From an uncultured Clostridia bacterium (GTDB lineage: Bacteria; Bacillota; Clostridia; UBA1381), in contig CAKSNH010000001.1 in NCBI GenBank assembly GCA_934476075.1, positions 210,456-274,455 on the forward strand: 64,000 nt of DNA, written 5' to 3'. A program made the position numbers and the translations under genes. The notes beneath the pieces are model-generated. The model saw only the letters and a program-made list of their open reading frames with translations. It was not told where the DNA came from and ran no database searches. Positions 28,207-37,036 of the stretch are shown here, piece after piece; position 1 is the first letter of the stretch, and each line of letters starts with the position of its first letter.

Positions 28207-29034
28207 TTACTCTCCTTTTGCCATAGTATCAAAAATCTCATTTACACTGTCAAGCCAGCTGCCGTTAAAATCCTCGATAGCACCGTTGTCGCATAGTTTT
28301 GCCAATTCGGCGTCCATCGGAATTTTGCCAAGCACTTTCAAATCATATCCGTCCGCAATCTCATCAATATGACTGTCACCGAATATTTTAATCTGCTTAT
28401 CACAGTCCGGACATTTAACATAGCTCATATTTTCAACCAAACCCAGAATAGGTATATCCATTGCATTTGCCATATTAACCGCCTTTTCCACAATCATAGA
28501 CACCAATTCCTGCGGTGACGCAACTATCACTATACCGTCAAGCGGCAATGACTGGAATACTGTCAAAGGTACGTCGCCTGTTCCCGGCGGCATATCCACA
28601 AACATGAAATCCACATCACCCCAAATTACGTCCGACCAAAATTGTCTTACCGTGCCGGCGATAATCGGACCTCTCCAAATAACAGGGTCTGTTTCATTTT
28701 CAAGCAAAAGATTAACCGACATAACGTCAATATCCGTCTTTGTTTCGCATGGGAACAACCCCATTTCATTATTCATTGCTTTTGTCTTAATGCCAAATAT
28801 TTTAGGGATTGACGGGCCTGTAATATCAGCGTCCAAAATAGCCGTGCGATAACCCTTTCTTCTTGCCATAACCGCCATAAGCGAAGTAACCAATGATTTT
28901 CCGACTCCGCCTTTACCGCTTACCACACCTATAACCTTTTTAATGTGCGAAAGCTCGTTTGTCTTTACCAAAAAACTTCTTTCCCCACATTCCTTATTGC
29001 AGCTGTTGCAATCATGTGTACAATTTTCACTCAT
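28207..29034 (-). CDS. Mrp/NBP35-type iron-sulfur carrier ATPase
   Basis: P-loop ATPase of 275 aa in the Mrp/Nbp35/ApbC family that binds and transfers [4Fe-4S] clusters. A Cys-rich N-terminus (CTHDCNSCNKEC, residues 5-16) precedes the deviant Walker A SGKGGVGKS at 39-47, DADITGPSIPK and MPPGTGD. A late CPDC pair (near 215) is the cluster-bridging motif. It sits between a DUF134 regulator and a NifX-like gene, with a two-base gap to the former. Confidence 0.92.
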   Translation of the reverse strand: MSENCTHDCNSCNKECGERSFLVKTNELSHIKKVIGVVSGKGGVGKSLVTSLMAVMARRKGYRTAILDADITGPSIPKIFGIKTKAMNNEMGLFPCETKTDIDVMSVNLLLENETDPVIWRGPIIAGTVRQFWSDVIWGDVDFMFVDMPPGTGDVPLTVFQSLPLDGIVIVASPQELVSMIVEKAVNMANAMDIPILGLVENMSYVKCPDCDKQIKIFGDSHIDEIADGYDLKVLGKIPMDAELAKLCDNGAIEDFNGSWLDSVNEIFDTMAKGE

Positions 29035-29409
29035 TTAATAATCATTCCTTTCAGTTTCCTGTTTGTCACTATTATATTTATGTTTTTCACACCCACCGCA
29101 GCCGCAGAATTGTTCTTTTCCATCACAGAGCACAAAATCTCCGCCCGAAATACTCAATCCCTTTCCTTCAACCAACGCCGATGCAATTTTTCTTCTTGCA
29201 TTATTGTAAATCTGCTGCACCGTAGTTCTTGCCACGTTCATGTATTTACCGCATTCCTCCTGGGTAAAACCCATATAATCAATCAGACGCACAGTTTCAT
29301 ATTCGTCAACCGTCATAGTTATTATGTCCATACACTTGCGGTTTATAGGCTGAAACATATCATTTTTCGGCATACAGCATACTTTTCTCCACTTTTTCGG
29401 TCTGGGCAC
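29035..29409 (-). CDS. DUF134 family DNA-binding protein
   Basis: A 124 aa protein opening PRPKKWRKVC with a sigma-70 region-4-like helix-turn-helix (TQEECGKYMNVARTTVQQIY, about 51-70) and a short Cys tail (FCGCGGCEKH) that could sense metal or redox state. The frame extends to 29424, but GGGAGG five to seven bases before a GTG at 29409, coding the conserved M-PRPKKW start, is preferred. It is the first gene of the DUF134-mrp-nifX run, and the DNA just upstream carries a 10-bp inverted repeat, which suggests that it regulates this operon. Confidence 0.85.
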   Translation of the reverse strand: MPRPKKWRKVCCMPKNDMFQPINRKCMDIITMTVDEYETVRLIDYMGFTQEECGKYMNVARTTVQQIYNNARRKIASALVEGKGLSISGGDFVLCDGKEQFCGCGGCEKHKYNSDKQETERNDY

Positions 29410-29433
29410 TGTAACACCTCCCACATATTAAAA

Positions 29434-29479
29434 TGACATATGCCATAAACAGTTTACCACTATAAATAGCATATGTCAA
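29434..29479 (-). promoter_or_regulatory. Promoter and inverted-repeat operator of the DUF134-mrp-nifX operon
   Basis: On the minus strand TTGACA (29474-29479), 17-base spacer and TAAACT (29451-29456) with extended -10 TGG form a promoter. A 10-bp inverted repeat, TGACATATGC at 29434-29443 and GCATATGTCA at 29469-29478, brackets it: one arm covers the -35 box and the other the expected start site. This is a repressor-like layout; the binder is inferred to be the DUF134 protein. Confidence 0.7.
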
Positions 29480-29482
29480 TAA

Positions 29483-30118
29483 CTATTTTTCATTTATTAT
29501 TATATTCGCCAATTCCGCCAATGTATCAACCACATATTCGGGATGATATTCTTTCAGTGCGTCAAACGTGGTGGAATAAGTAACCGCCGCAAGCTTAGTC
29601 CCCGCTCCTTTTCCGCACTGCAAGTCAAACACGCTGTCCCCAACCATTACACTCTCGCTCGGCTTAACTCCAAGCCTTTCGCAGGCGACCAATACAGGCG
29701 TCGGGTCGGGCTTGTGCTTATCAGTATCCGCCGGAGTAATCAGCACATCAAAGCAATCCTCCAACCCCAATAATTTTATACCTCGCTTCAATGTGACTTC
29801 TCTTTTTGACGTAACAACCGCCAATTTATAGCCATTTTCATGGAGTATTCTTACTCCCTCCGCCGCTCCGTCAAAAAATTTAACAAGCCTGTCATGATTT
29901 TTTTCGTTATACTCACGGTACACTCTGTAAATTTCGTCCTGCTTATCACCATACTTTGCCAAACTGCTGTATAGCGGTTTTCCGTACATATCATGTATTT
30001 CTTCATCAGTAACATCTCTGCCGAGAACCTGTCTGAATGCGTAGCCGTACGACTCAAAAATCAAATCATTGGTATTCATCAGCGTACCGTCAAAATCAAA
30101 TAAAACTGCCTTAATCAT
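29483..30118 (-). CDS. HAD-superfamily phosphatase (PpaX/Gph-like)
   Basis: Cytosolic HAD hydrolase of 211 aa. Motif I DFDGTLM (8-14), a helical cap domain (about 15-85), motif II VTSKR, motif III lysine region and motif IV VGDSVFDLQCGKGAG are all present. Length and sequence fit phosphoglycolate phosphatase or the pyrophosphatase PpaX; sequence alone does not decide. Its ATG overlaps the stop of the upstream nucleotidyltransferase gene by four bases (ATGA). Confidence 0.85.
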   Translation of the reverse strand: MIKAVLFDFDGTLMNTNDLIFESYGYAFRQVLGRDVTDEEIHDMYGKPLYSSLAKYGDKQDEIYRVYREYNEKNHDRLVKFFDGAAEGVRILHENGYKLAVVTSKREVTLKRGIKLLGLEDCFDVLITPADTDKHKPDPTPVLVACERLGVKPSESVMVGDSVFDLQCGKGAGTKLAAVTYSTTFDALKEYHPEYVVDTLAELANIIINEK

Positions 30119-31431
30119 CTGCCAAATCCCTTTTTTCTTCTTAACAATTTTGCTTTTTTCAATAAATAATCTCTGTTATTATATTCGGGAGTTACAATAA
30201 CGTCCTCCAATAAAATACGCAGCACATCTGCCACTTCACGTCCCGTTTTGAACCCCAATTTCATCAAATCCCTGTTTGTGACCGCAAGACCGTTCACCGA
30301 ATACGGCTGATGTTCCGCCAGCACTTTTTTAAATATGCTCCGCACACTGTTAATTCTAGCTAATTTTTCATCTATGTATATCGGATTTTTCGCCCTGCTG
30401 TCTGCCTCCTGAACCGTCATCAGTTTTTCAAACAGTTCCTCGCCGACTTTTGCCATCATACGTTTTACCGACGGCACGGACGCATCAATCCGCACATCAT
30501 GATTTTCCACCAATACCGATATATTCTGTATGGTTTCACTGTCAAAGTGCAGACGGTGCAATACATCATTTGCTATTTTCTGACTTTCCTTGTGATGCCC
30601 GTAAAAATGTATAACCCCGTTTGCGTCGGTACTCGAACAATTCGGCTTGCCAATATCATGCAACAGCACCGCCCAGCGTACCGTCAAATCTCTCGGCAAA
30701 TTTTCCAATGCTTTCATAATGTGCATACCGACATCATATATATGATATTTATTTCGCTGCGGTTCTCCGAAGCATATATCCAATTCGGGAATAATATATT
30801 TCAGCAATCCCAACTCGTGCATTAACACAATTCGTTCGGGATTGTCCGACATTAAAATCCTGTCAAGCTCCTCACGCACAGCCTCGACTTTAATTTTTCT
30901 GACCAACGGTGCACATTTTTTCATCGCCTTTTTTGTATTTTCCTCAATATCAAACCCAAACACAACCGCAAACCGCACCGCTCTGAGCATACATATGGGT
31001 TCATTTTTAAATTTTTCCTCCGAATTGCCCACACAGCGGATAAATTTGTTTTTCAAGTCCTCCGCTCCGCCGAAATAGTCACGCAGACCACGCACATGGC
31101 TGTATGCCATAGAATTTATTGTAAAATCGAATTTTGAAAAATCCGTCTTTTTGTTGTAGCTTTTATCCGGAAGTCTTTCAAAAGAACTCACTTTATAGCT
31201 TGTCCCGTCAATAATAACGTTTATTGTACCATTTTGCGGATTATAGTTTACCGTCCTTTGAAACAATAATTTTACCTGTTCGGGAGCAGCACTCGTCACA
31301 ATATCAAACTCATGCGGACATACATTCATCATCAGGTCACGAACCGTTTCGCCCACAACATAAGTTTCAAACTTAGCCATTTCCAGACGTTCGATAATCC
31401 GCACCGCTCCGCCGTCAATATTCAACTGCAC
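30115..31431 (-). CDS. CCA tRNA nucleotidyltransferase family protein, atypical motifs
   Basis: A 438 aa protein with the full class II CCA-adding layout: N-terminal nucleotidyltransferase head, RNA-binding neck, then an HD domain (LLHDIGKP near 240). Several key residues differ from the family: the G-G-x-V-R-D motif reads GETVRD, the catalytic D-x-D reads EFD, the RRDFTINAMA motif reads KFDFTINSMA, and the base-selecting EDxxR motif reads NEPIC. MLRAVRF and ERLP remain. It may be a divergent enzyme or have a changed role. The start is GTG with GGGGGG upstream; it overlaps the HAD gene and follows prmC by 15 bases. Confidence 0.82.
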   Translation of the reverse strand: MQLNIDGGAVRIIERLEMAKFETYVVGETVRDLMMNVCPHEFDIVTSAAPEQVKLLFQRTVNYNPQNGTINVIIDGTSYKVSSFERLPDKSYNKKTDFSKFDFTINSMAYSHVRGLRDYFGGAEDLKNKFIRCVGNSEEKFKNEPICMLRAVRFAVVFGFDIEENTKKAMKKCAPLVRKIKVEAVREELDRILMSDNPERIVLMHELGLLKYIIPELDICFGEPQRNKYHIYDVGMHIMKALENLPRDLTVRWAVLLHDIGKPNCSSTDANGVIHFYGHHKESQKIANDVLHRLHFDSETIQNISVLVENHDVRIDASVPSVKRMMAKVGEELFEKLMTVQEADSRAKNPIYIDEKLARINSVRSIFKKVLAEHQPYSVNGLAVTNRDLMKLGFKTGREVADVLRILLEDVIVTPEYNNRDYLLKKAKLLRRKKGFGR

Positions 31432-31446
31432 CTTATCCCCCCTACG

Positions 31447-32283
31447 TTATCTTTTCTTTCCTGCCACAACCCGTGCAATCCCGCACAAATCGTTTATTAT
31501 TTCAATATCAACAAAATCCTTTTCCATAAGTCTTGCAACCGCTCCCGACTGCGTATGCCCCACTTCAAAAGCCAACATACCGTTCTCATTCAGAGCAAAC
31601 GGAGCAATATCTATAATGTGCCGGTAAAAATCAAGTCCGTCCGCTCCGCCGTCCAAAGCCAAATGCGGTTCAAAATCACGCACATTTTTGTCCAAAGTCG
31701 GTATAACATCGGTTTCAATATACGGCGGATTTGATACTATCAAGTCATATCTGCCGAAAACCCTGTCCTTCATAATGTCGCATTTCACATATACAATTCT
31801 GTCGTCAACACCGTTGTTTTCCGCATTTTCCTTTGCTATTTTCAAAGCCTTTTCGCTCACGTCAACCGCTCTTATATACGCACGCTTATTATAAACTGCC
31901 AAGCTTATGCCTATACACCCTGAGCCTGTCCCGATATCCAGTGCCGACACACCTTTATTCTTATATTTTTCAATGATATATTCCACCAAAGTTTCCGTGT
32001 CCGCTCTCGGAATAAGTACATCGGGGGTCACCTTAAACGACAGCGACATAAATTCCTGATTGCCTAAAATATATTGTATCGGCTCACCGTCCGCACAGCG
32101 TTTTGCGATATTTAAAATCTTTTCTTCGCTTTCTCTGTCCACCTCATTATTCTTGCCTATAACTATATCCAAAGGCTCTAAATCAAGCACTTCACGCACA
32201 ATCAAATGTGCCTCAAATATTGCATTGTCGGAGCTTTCTCTCAGCATATCCGTAACTTTTTTAATAATCTCTCTTATTACCAT
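31447..32283 (-). CDS. prmC: Release factor glutamine methyltransferase PrmC
   Basis: SAM-dependent enzyme that methylates the GGQ glutamine of peptide release factors. It is 278 aa, with SAM motif I ALDIGTGSGCIGISLA (about 115-130) and the catalytic NPPY in IVSNPPYIETD (about 180). It overlaps the DUF1385 gene by seven bases. The DUF1385-prmC order matches many Firmicutes, but prfA, which normally follows prmC, is replaced here by the CCA-like gene. Confidence 0.95.
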   Translation of the reverse strand: MVIREIIKKVTDMLRESSDNAIFEAHLIVREVLDLEPLDIVIGKNNEVDRESEEKILNIAKRCADGEPIQYILGNQEFMSLSFKVTPDVLIPRADTETLVEYIIEKYKNKGVSALDIGTGSGCIGISLAVYNKRAYIRAVDVSEKALKIAKENAENNGVDDRIVYVKCDIMKDRVFGRYDLIVSNPPYIETDVIPTLDKNVRDFEPHLALDGGADGLDFYRHIIDIAPFALNENGMLAFEVGHTQSGAVARLMEKDFVDIEIINDLCGIARVVAGKKR

Positions 32284-33260
32284 TTGTCGTCCTCTTTATT
32301 CTCAGGTATAACACTTAAAATTGATTGTATAGCTACTTCTATTTGTGAATCGTCCGGCTCTCTTGTTGTCAGTCTTTGCAGCCACAAACCCGGTTTTGTA
32401 AGCAATTTTACGATTTTGTTATTGCTTCTTCCGGCAATTTTGATAATTTCATATGACAATCCGGCAACAACAGGCAATAATGCCAAACGCATCAATACTC
32501 TCATAAATATTCCCGTTCTTGGCAATAACGAGAACAGAATTATACTTACAATCATAACAAAAAGCAAAAAGCTTGTACCGCACCTTGGGTGAAATCTTGT
32601 ATGTTTTTTGACATTTTCCACTGTCAGTTCCTCACCGCTTTCATAGCACGCAATACTTTTATGCTCCGCACCATGATATTCAAACACACGCTTAATATCC
32701 TTCATATTTGCCACCAATGCAAGGTATGTAAGGAAAATCACCATACGCACAATACCCTCGGTAACGCTCGTAAATGTGCGTGTCGCCGCAAATTTAGCCA
32801 ATGCCCCCGCTGACGGAATAATTGAAAACAACGCCTCCAAACCTCTTGTAATCAGTGTAGGCAGCAATATAAAAAGTCCCACACTCATAACAAGCGAAAT
32901 GATAAGCGACACATAAATCACAATATCCTTTATCTTATCGCCGAACTTGTCTTCAAGCCATTTGTCAAATTTGCTTTCGGTTTCGGCTTCTTCATCGTCC
33001 TCAATCTCAATAAATTCCGCCGAGAACATAAGTGCTTTTATACCGATATACATACTTTCAAAAAAGTTTACACAGCCACGCACTATCGGTAATCTGCAAA
33101 ACCAATTTTTCTTTTTTGTACCGTTTTCGTTGGTTTCGACCACAATTTCGCCGTCACTCTTTCTGACCGCCATAGCCGTTTTGTGCGGGCCACGCATCAT
33201 AACGCCTTCGATAATCGCCTGACCGCCTATTGATGTAATATGTTCTTTATTTTCTGCCAT
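32277..33260 (-). CDS. DUF1385 (YqhQ family) membrane protein
   Basis: A 327 aa multi-pass membrane protein with the family start SIGGQAIIEGVMMRGPHKTAMAVR and the conserved YHGAEHKSIACYE and HPRCGTSFLL motifs (His, Glu and Cys suggest metal binding). Four or five hydrophobic segments occupy about 110-290. Function is not established. It sits directly upstream of prmC with a seven-base overlap, the usual context for the family. Confidence 0.9.
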   Translation of the reverse strand: MAENKEHITSIGGQAIIEGVMMRGPHKTAMAVRKSDGEIVVETNENGTKKKNWFCRLPIVRGCVNFFESMYIGIKALMFSAEFIEIEDDEEAETESKFDKWLEDKFGDKIKDIVIYVSLIISLVMSVGLFILLPTLITRGLEALFSIIPSAGALAKFAATRTFTSVTEGIVRMVIFLTYLALVANMKDIKRVFEYHGAEHKSIACYESGEELTVENVKKHTRFHPRCGTSFLLFVMIVSIILFSLLPRTGIFMRVLMRLALLPVVAGLSYEIIKIAGRSNNKIVKLLTKPGLWLQRLTTREPDDSQIEVAIQSILSVIPENKEDDKW

Positions 33261-33286
33261 AATATTTATATGTCCTTTCTTGACAA

Positions 33287-33805
33287 TTATTTTCTTTTTC
33301 TTATTCTTTTTGAAATATACTTCCTATATAACGCTATATTTTGCGTAACTGCCCTGTCGAACAATAAAAATGTCACTTCAAGCAATCCTGCCATAACATA
33401 TATCGGTGAGTCCATAATTTCATTCGCCGGTATAAACAGTCTTGCTATTGCATACACCGCCAGCATTGCCAAGCTGAACGAACCCACCTTTAAAATTAAT
33501 TCAATCCATATTTTGTTAATTCTTTCTATATATAATTTAAGCACGGGATAATATCCGAAATATAACGCATACGGCAGCAATATCATTTTGTTCGGCATAA
33601 ATATAAATCCGAGCAATCCCACCACAATTCCGCTTATCAGTCCCCACCTCGGGCCGCACTCATCAACCGTAACGCAAAGAATTAATATTGAAATCGCAAA
33701 CGCCACAAGCGAAAAATTTGCAAGTATTGCCGAAAAATACAGTGCAATAAACGATAATACCGATATAATCGAACAAAATACCAAATCGTATGTCTTATTT
33801 CTCAT
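33287..33805 (-). CDS. Small multi-pass membrane protein, unknown
   Basis: A 172 aa hydrophobic protein with about five predicted membrane helices, an ECEG-free loop VDECGPRWG near 50 and a basic C-terminus (KYISKRIRKRK). The layout resembles small ECF-transporter S-components, but I see no diagnostic motif. It lies 26 bases upstream of the DUF1385 gene and 19 bases after the J-domain gene, and is probably co-transcribed with them. GGAG precedes the ATG. Confidence 0.7.
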   Translation of the reverse strand: MRNKTYDLVFCSIISVLSFIALYFSAILANFSLVAFAISILILCVTVDECGPRWGLISGIVVGLLGFIFMPNKMILLPYALYFGYYPVLKLYIERINKIWIELILKVGSFSLAMLAVYAIARLFIPANEIMDSPIYVMAGLLEVTFLLFDRAVTQNIALYRKYISKRIRKRK

Positions 33806-33824
33806 AATGCACTCCTATCCTTTG

Positions 33825-34466
33825 TCAGCAGCAGGTAATCAAATCTCCGCCCATACATTCACAGCAGCAGTCCGCACACATAAGCTGAGTACAGCAGTTG
33901 CAGCACTCCGTACTTCCTCCCCCTGTTGTATAAGTCTGTCTGTATTGATTGCCGGCATTTCTGTAATTTGCATAAGCCGCACTGTATTCCATATTGTTCG
34001 GCTCCATATTAACCGCCGTCTGAAAATAGCTTGCCGCTTTGTCATGCCAGCCACGTCTGTTATATATAACACCCATAAGATAGCTCCATTCGGCGGTGCG
34101 AGGCAGCATATTAAGCATTTGTTCCGCATCATTGAGCCTGTTCTGCATAATTAGTGCACGCACCGTCTGAAAGTTCGCCTGTGCATTATTTGCCGAACGG
34201 TTTGACGATGTGTTCTGCTGTCTTTGACTGCCGGTTCCGGCTGTTCCTGCCGAACCGCTTGTTCTTCCGCCGTATGAACCCGCTCTGCCGCTTTCAATCA
34301 TCTCATACGCTTCGTTTATCTGTTTTAGCTTTTCACTCGCCAAATCCGCAAGCGGATTATTGACATATCTGTCGGGATGATATTTTTTCACCAAATCACG
34401 ATATGCTTTCTTTATAGTATCCATGTCTGCGTCTTCGCTGACACCCAAAACCTCATATGGATTCAT
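33825..34466 (-). CDS. J-domain protein with TPR-like region and cysteine-rich tail
   Basis: A 213 aa co-chaperone-like protein. The J domain (1-65) has the HPD motif in KYHPDRY, so DnaK stimulation is plausible. A Ser/Gly/Thr-rich linker (about 70-100) leads to a helical TPR-like pair (about 105-165), and the last 30 residues contain eleven cysteines ([17 protein letters not shown]). There is no G/F region or standard zinc-finger domain, so it is not DnaJ itself. Its start overlaps the DUF5685 gene by 14 bases, which ties the two functions together. Confidence 0.85.
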   Translation of the reverse strand: MNPYEVLGVSEDADMDTIKKAYRDLVKKYHPDRYVNNPLADLASEKLKQINEAYEMIESGRAGSYGGRTSGSAGTAGTGSQRQQNTSSNRSANNAQANFQTVRALIMQNRLNDAEQMLNMLPRTAEWSYLMGVIYNRRGWHDKAASYFQTAVNMEPNNMEYSAAYANYRNAGNQYRQTYTTGGGSTECCNCCTQLMCADCCCECMGGDLITCC

Positions 34467-35334
34467 TTATTTCCTCCTTAGTTTTTCCCATTATATAATC
34501 CTGTTTTGACTTTAATCCTATATAAATTATGTTGCGTAATATGTCATTATTCCTGTACACCGTCAAAAGTTCATATGCCGACGCAACGCTTGCAAGCGTA
34601 TAATCCATGCTCATTTGTATCTTTTCGGCAATATCTTTTTTAACCTCTGTACAATTTTCTTCATTAATATTATATTTTATTACAAACGGATTATAATTCT
34701 TCTTTTTAACATCTTTTTCAATATCGTTATATGCGTCTATAATATATATCCATCTTCCCGTATTGTACCCAAGCCATTCCAACGTACGGCGGGTATTTTC
34801 ATCTTCGATAAAATCGGGCGTAAATAATATTTTAAGAATATTTGCAAAGCAATCCGCCGTCATATCTATATCGGAACAATTTTCCTTTTCAAGTGCAGTT
34901 AATTTTCGCAGCAAGTTCAAAATATCGTCATAAATATTTTTATATCTGCGTTTCACCTTCCGCACCGCCGTATAATATGCCGCCATGTCGAATAACGCTT
35001 TTATACTTCTGTCGTCCTGCCAATCGTCGTATAACTTCAAATATGCAAGTATCACGCTCATATCCGCCGCATAATCAATCGCTCTGCTATTGTGTATTTC
35101 GCCATGCTTATGCAGAATATGTGCCGCACATCTTTTTTGAAATATGCAGACCTTTTCCTTATCAACAGCGGATAGCACCAATGCCAAAAACGTCATGTCA
35201 TAGCTCAGTCCCAGTCTTGCAATCTCCGAGCCACGCTTTCCTATCGCTTTGCACAAACCGCAGTAATGTGCACGAAACAGGTTATAATCTTTTATTTTCA
35301 GTTCATCTTTACATATGTTTACATATCCAAACAT
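34453..35334 (-). CDS. DUF5685 family protein
   Basis: A 293 aa, mostly helical soluble protein beginning [35 protein letters not shown], the signature start of DUF5685; the CGLC pair and later conserved Cys residues ([10 protein letters not shown]) may bind metal. The frame is open to 35373, but AAAGGAACAGGA directly before ATG 35334 and the family start select it. The family commonly sits next to J-domain genes in Clostridia, as here; a role in a chaperone-linked process is an inference. Confidence 0.82.
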   Translation of the reverse strand: MFGYVNICKDELKIKDYNLFRAHYCGLCKAIGKRGSEIARLGLSYDMTFLALVLSAVDKEKVCIFQKRCAAHILHKHGEIHNSRAIDYAADMSVILAYLKLYDDWQDDRSIKALFDMAAYYTAVRKVKRRYKNIYDDILNLLRKLTALEKENCSDIDMTADCFANILKILFTPDFIEDENTRRTLEWLGYNTGRWIYIIDAYNDIEKDVKKKNYNPFVIKYNINEENCTEVKKDIAEKIQMSMDYTLASVASAYELLTVYRNNDILRNIIYIGLKSKQDYIMGKTKEEINESI

Positions 35335-35574
35335 TCCTGTTCCTTTCCGACTGTAATATTTTTTTGTACGCACGTTTAATTATAACCTATTGTTCAAATA
35401 ATTTCAACTGCCAACCGCTATAATCCACTAAAAATTTGCTTTTTGTTCACATTCTGACCACATATCCTCTGCAATTTCACATAAATAACACACAAATGAC
35501 ATATACTTTATATATATATTTTATGTCAAACTGAACAAGAAAATTAATTTTATATAAATTTTTAGCAATTTCAC

Positions 35575-35603
35575 TTGCTTTTTTTGAAAAAAGGTAGTAG
35601 AAT
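35575..35603 (+). promoter_or_regulatory. Promoter of the glycosyltransferase gene
   Basis: TTGCTT (35575-35580), 17-base spacer, TAGAAT (35598-35603). The rest of the 35335-35574 gap is AT-rich with no gene or clear hairpin; any promoter for the DUF5685 gene on the minus strand there is not obvious. Confidence 0.55.
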
Positions 35604-35656
35604 GTAGCAAGAAAACTTGATAATAATTAGAAATTATGCAAAGGGGCAGTGTTACA

Positions 35657-36925
35657 ATGGAAAATCCAGTAATGACAATTTTGAGTATCATCTTACAAGC
35701 ATTCTCATTGTCAATCGGACTTTATTACTTATTCATAGGTATATTCGGTTTTATACCTAAACGTGAAACTAATGAACCTGTGTCGGATAAGTACAATAAA
35801 TTTGCACTTATCATTTCCGCACATAATGAAGAAATGGTTATTGCTAACATGGTTGAGTCATTGAAACAGCTTGACTATCCGAAAGAATATTACGATATTT
35901 TCATTATTGCCGATAACTGTACAGATAACACCGCCGCTATTGCTCGTGATGCCGGTGCTATCGTTTATGAACGTTTTAATGAAGAAAAACGTGGTAAAGG
36001 TCATGCACTTGAATGGATGTTTGCAAAACTTTACGAAATGGACGAACAATATGACTATATTTCAATTTTTGATGCCGACAACTTGGTATCAAAGAATTAT
36101 CTTCAAGCCATGAACAGACAGGCAAACAAGGGTTACAAAGTTGTTCAGGGTTATGTTGACAGTAAAAATCCGTTCGACTCATGGATTACAAGCTCTTATT
36201 CATTCAGTTTCTGGTGTGTAAACAGAATATTCCAGCTGCCAAGATACAGATTGGGTCTGTGTTGTCAGCTTAGCGGTACAGGATTTATCATCGCCGTTGA
36301 CACTCTAAAAGAACTTGGCTGGGGTGCTACCTGTCTTACAGAGGACATGGAATTCACTATGAAACTTGCTCTAAACAACCAAAAGGTTGCATGGGCACAT
36401 GATGCCGTTATTTACGACGAAAAGCCTTTGACATTAAAACAGTCATGGCGTCAAAGAAAACGTTGGATGCAGGGTCATGCTGACGTTGCCACAAGATTTT
36501 TCGGTAAATTGATAAAGAAAGCAGTTAAAGATAAAGACTGGACAGCTTTGGACTGTGCGGTATATTTGGTACAGCCGGTCAGAGTTTTGGCAATGGCATT
36601 CATCATGTTTATGTCATGGGCACAAACCTTCTACCCTAACGGTGACCTTGGATTTATCCAATTATCGTACTTATTCAAATCGCCTGTTATATGGAACATA
36701 ATCGTTACTTTGCAATTCCTGTACACACCGTTTGTATTGGCATTTGAACGCAGAGAGTTTACAAAGAAAATGTTTATCAGCTATATAGGTTATATGTTCT
36801 ATCAATTTACATGGATTCCTATCACAATCCAAGGTATGCTTGACAGAAAGAAAACCGAATGGTCACATACTCAGCATACACGTCAAATCAGTATTGCTGA
36901 ATTTGAAAAAATGAATAAAAAATAA
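35657..36925 (+). CDS. Membrane glycosyltransferase family 2 (processive-type)
   Basis: A 422 aa protein: an N-terminal membrane helix (about 8-30), a GT-2 domain with NCTDNT, DADN (metal/UDP-sugar Asp), LTEDMEF and QRKRW (the Q-x-x-R-W motif of processive synthases), then three or so membrane helices (about 300-395). This resembles hyaluronan-, cellulose- and PNAG-type synthases, so it probably makes and exports a polysaccharide; the sugar cannot be told. The frame opens at 35636, but AAGGGG favours ATG 35657. It is a single-gene unit with its own promoter and terminator. Confidence 0.9.
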   Translation: MENPVMTILSIILQAFSLSIGLYYLFIGIFGFIPKRETNEPVSDKYNKFALIISAHNEEMVIANMVESLKQLDYPKEYYDIFIIADNCTDNTAAIARDAGAIVYERFNEEKRGKGHALEWMFAKLYEMDEQYDYISIFDADNLVSKNYLQAMNRQANKGYKVVQGYVDSKNPFDSWITSSYSFSFWCVNRIFQLPRYRLGLCCQLSGTGFIIAVDTLKELGWGATCLTEDMEFTMKLALNNQKVAWAHDAVIYDEKPLTLKQSWRQRKRWMQGHADVATRFFGKLIKKAVKDKDWTALDCAVYLVQPVRVLAMAFIMFMSWAQTFYPNGDLGFIQLSYLFKSPVIWNIIVTLQFLYTPFVLAFERREFTKKMFISYIGYMFYQFTWIPITIQGMLDRKKTEWSHTQHTRQISIAEFEKMNKK

Positions 36926-36945
36926 TTATAAAATGAATATTTCAG

Positions 36946-36979
36946 CAGAACGTATCCGATTGGTACGTTCTGTTTTTTT
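36946..36979 (+). terminator. Terminator of the glycosyltransferase gene
   Basis: CAGAACGTA (36946-36954) pairs with TACGTTCTG (36964-36972), followed by seven T. Confidence 0.9.
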
Positions 36980-36983
36980 CATA

Positions 36984-37028
36984 AAAAATAAGGGTTTGAC
37001 AATTTATCTTTGCCAAACCCTTATTTTT
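36984..37028 (-). terminator. Terminator of the beta-galactosidase gene
   Basis: Perfect 15-bp stem between 36984-36998 and 37014-37028, loop of 15 bases, A and T tracts at both ends; it can serve both strands but lies just after the minus-strand stop. Confidence 0.9.
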
Positions 37029-37036
37029 CGTTATTA

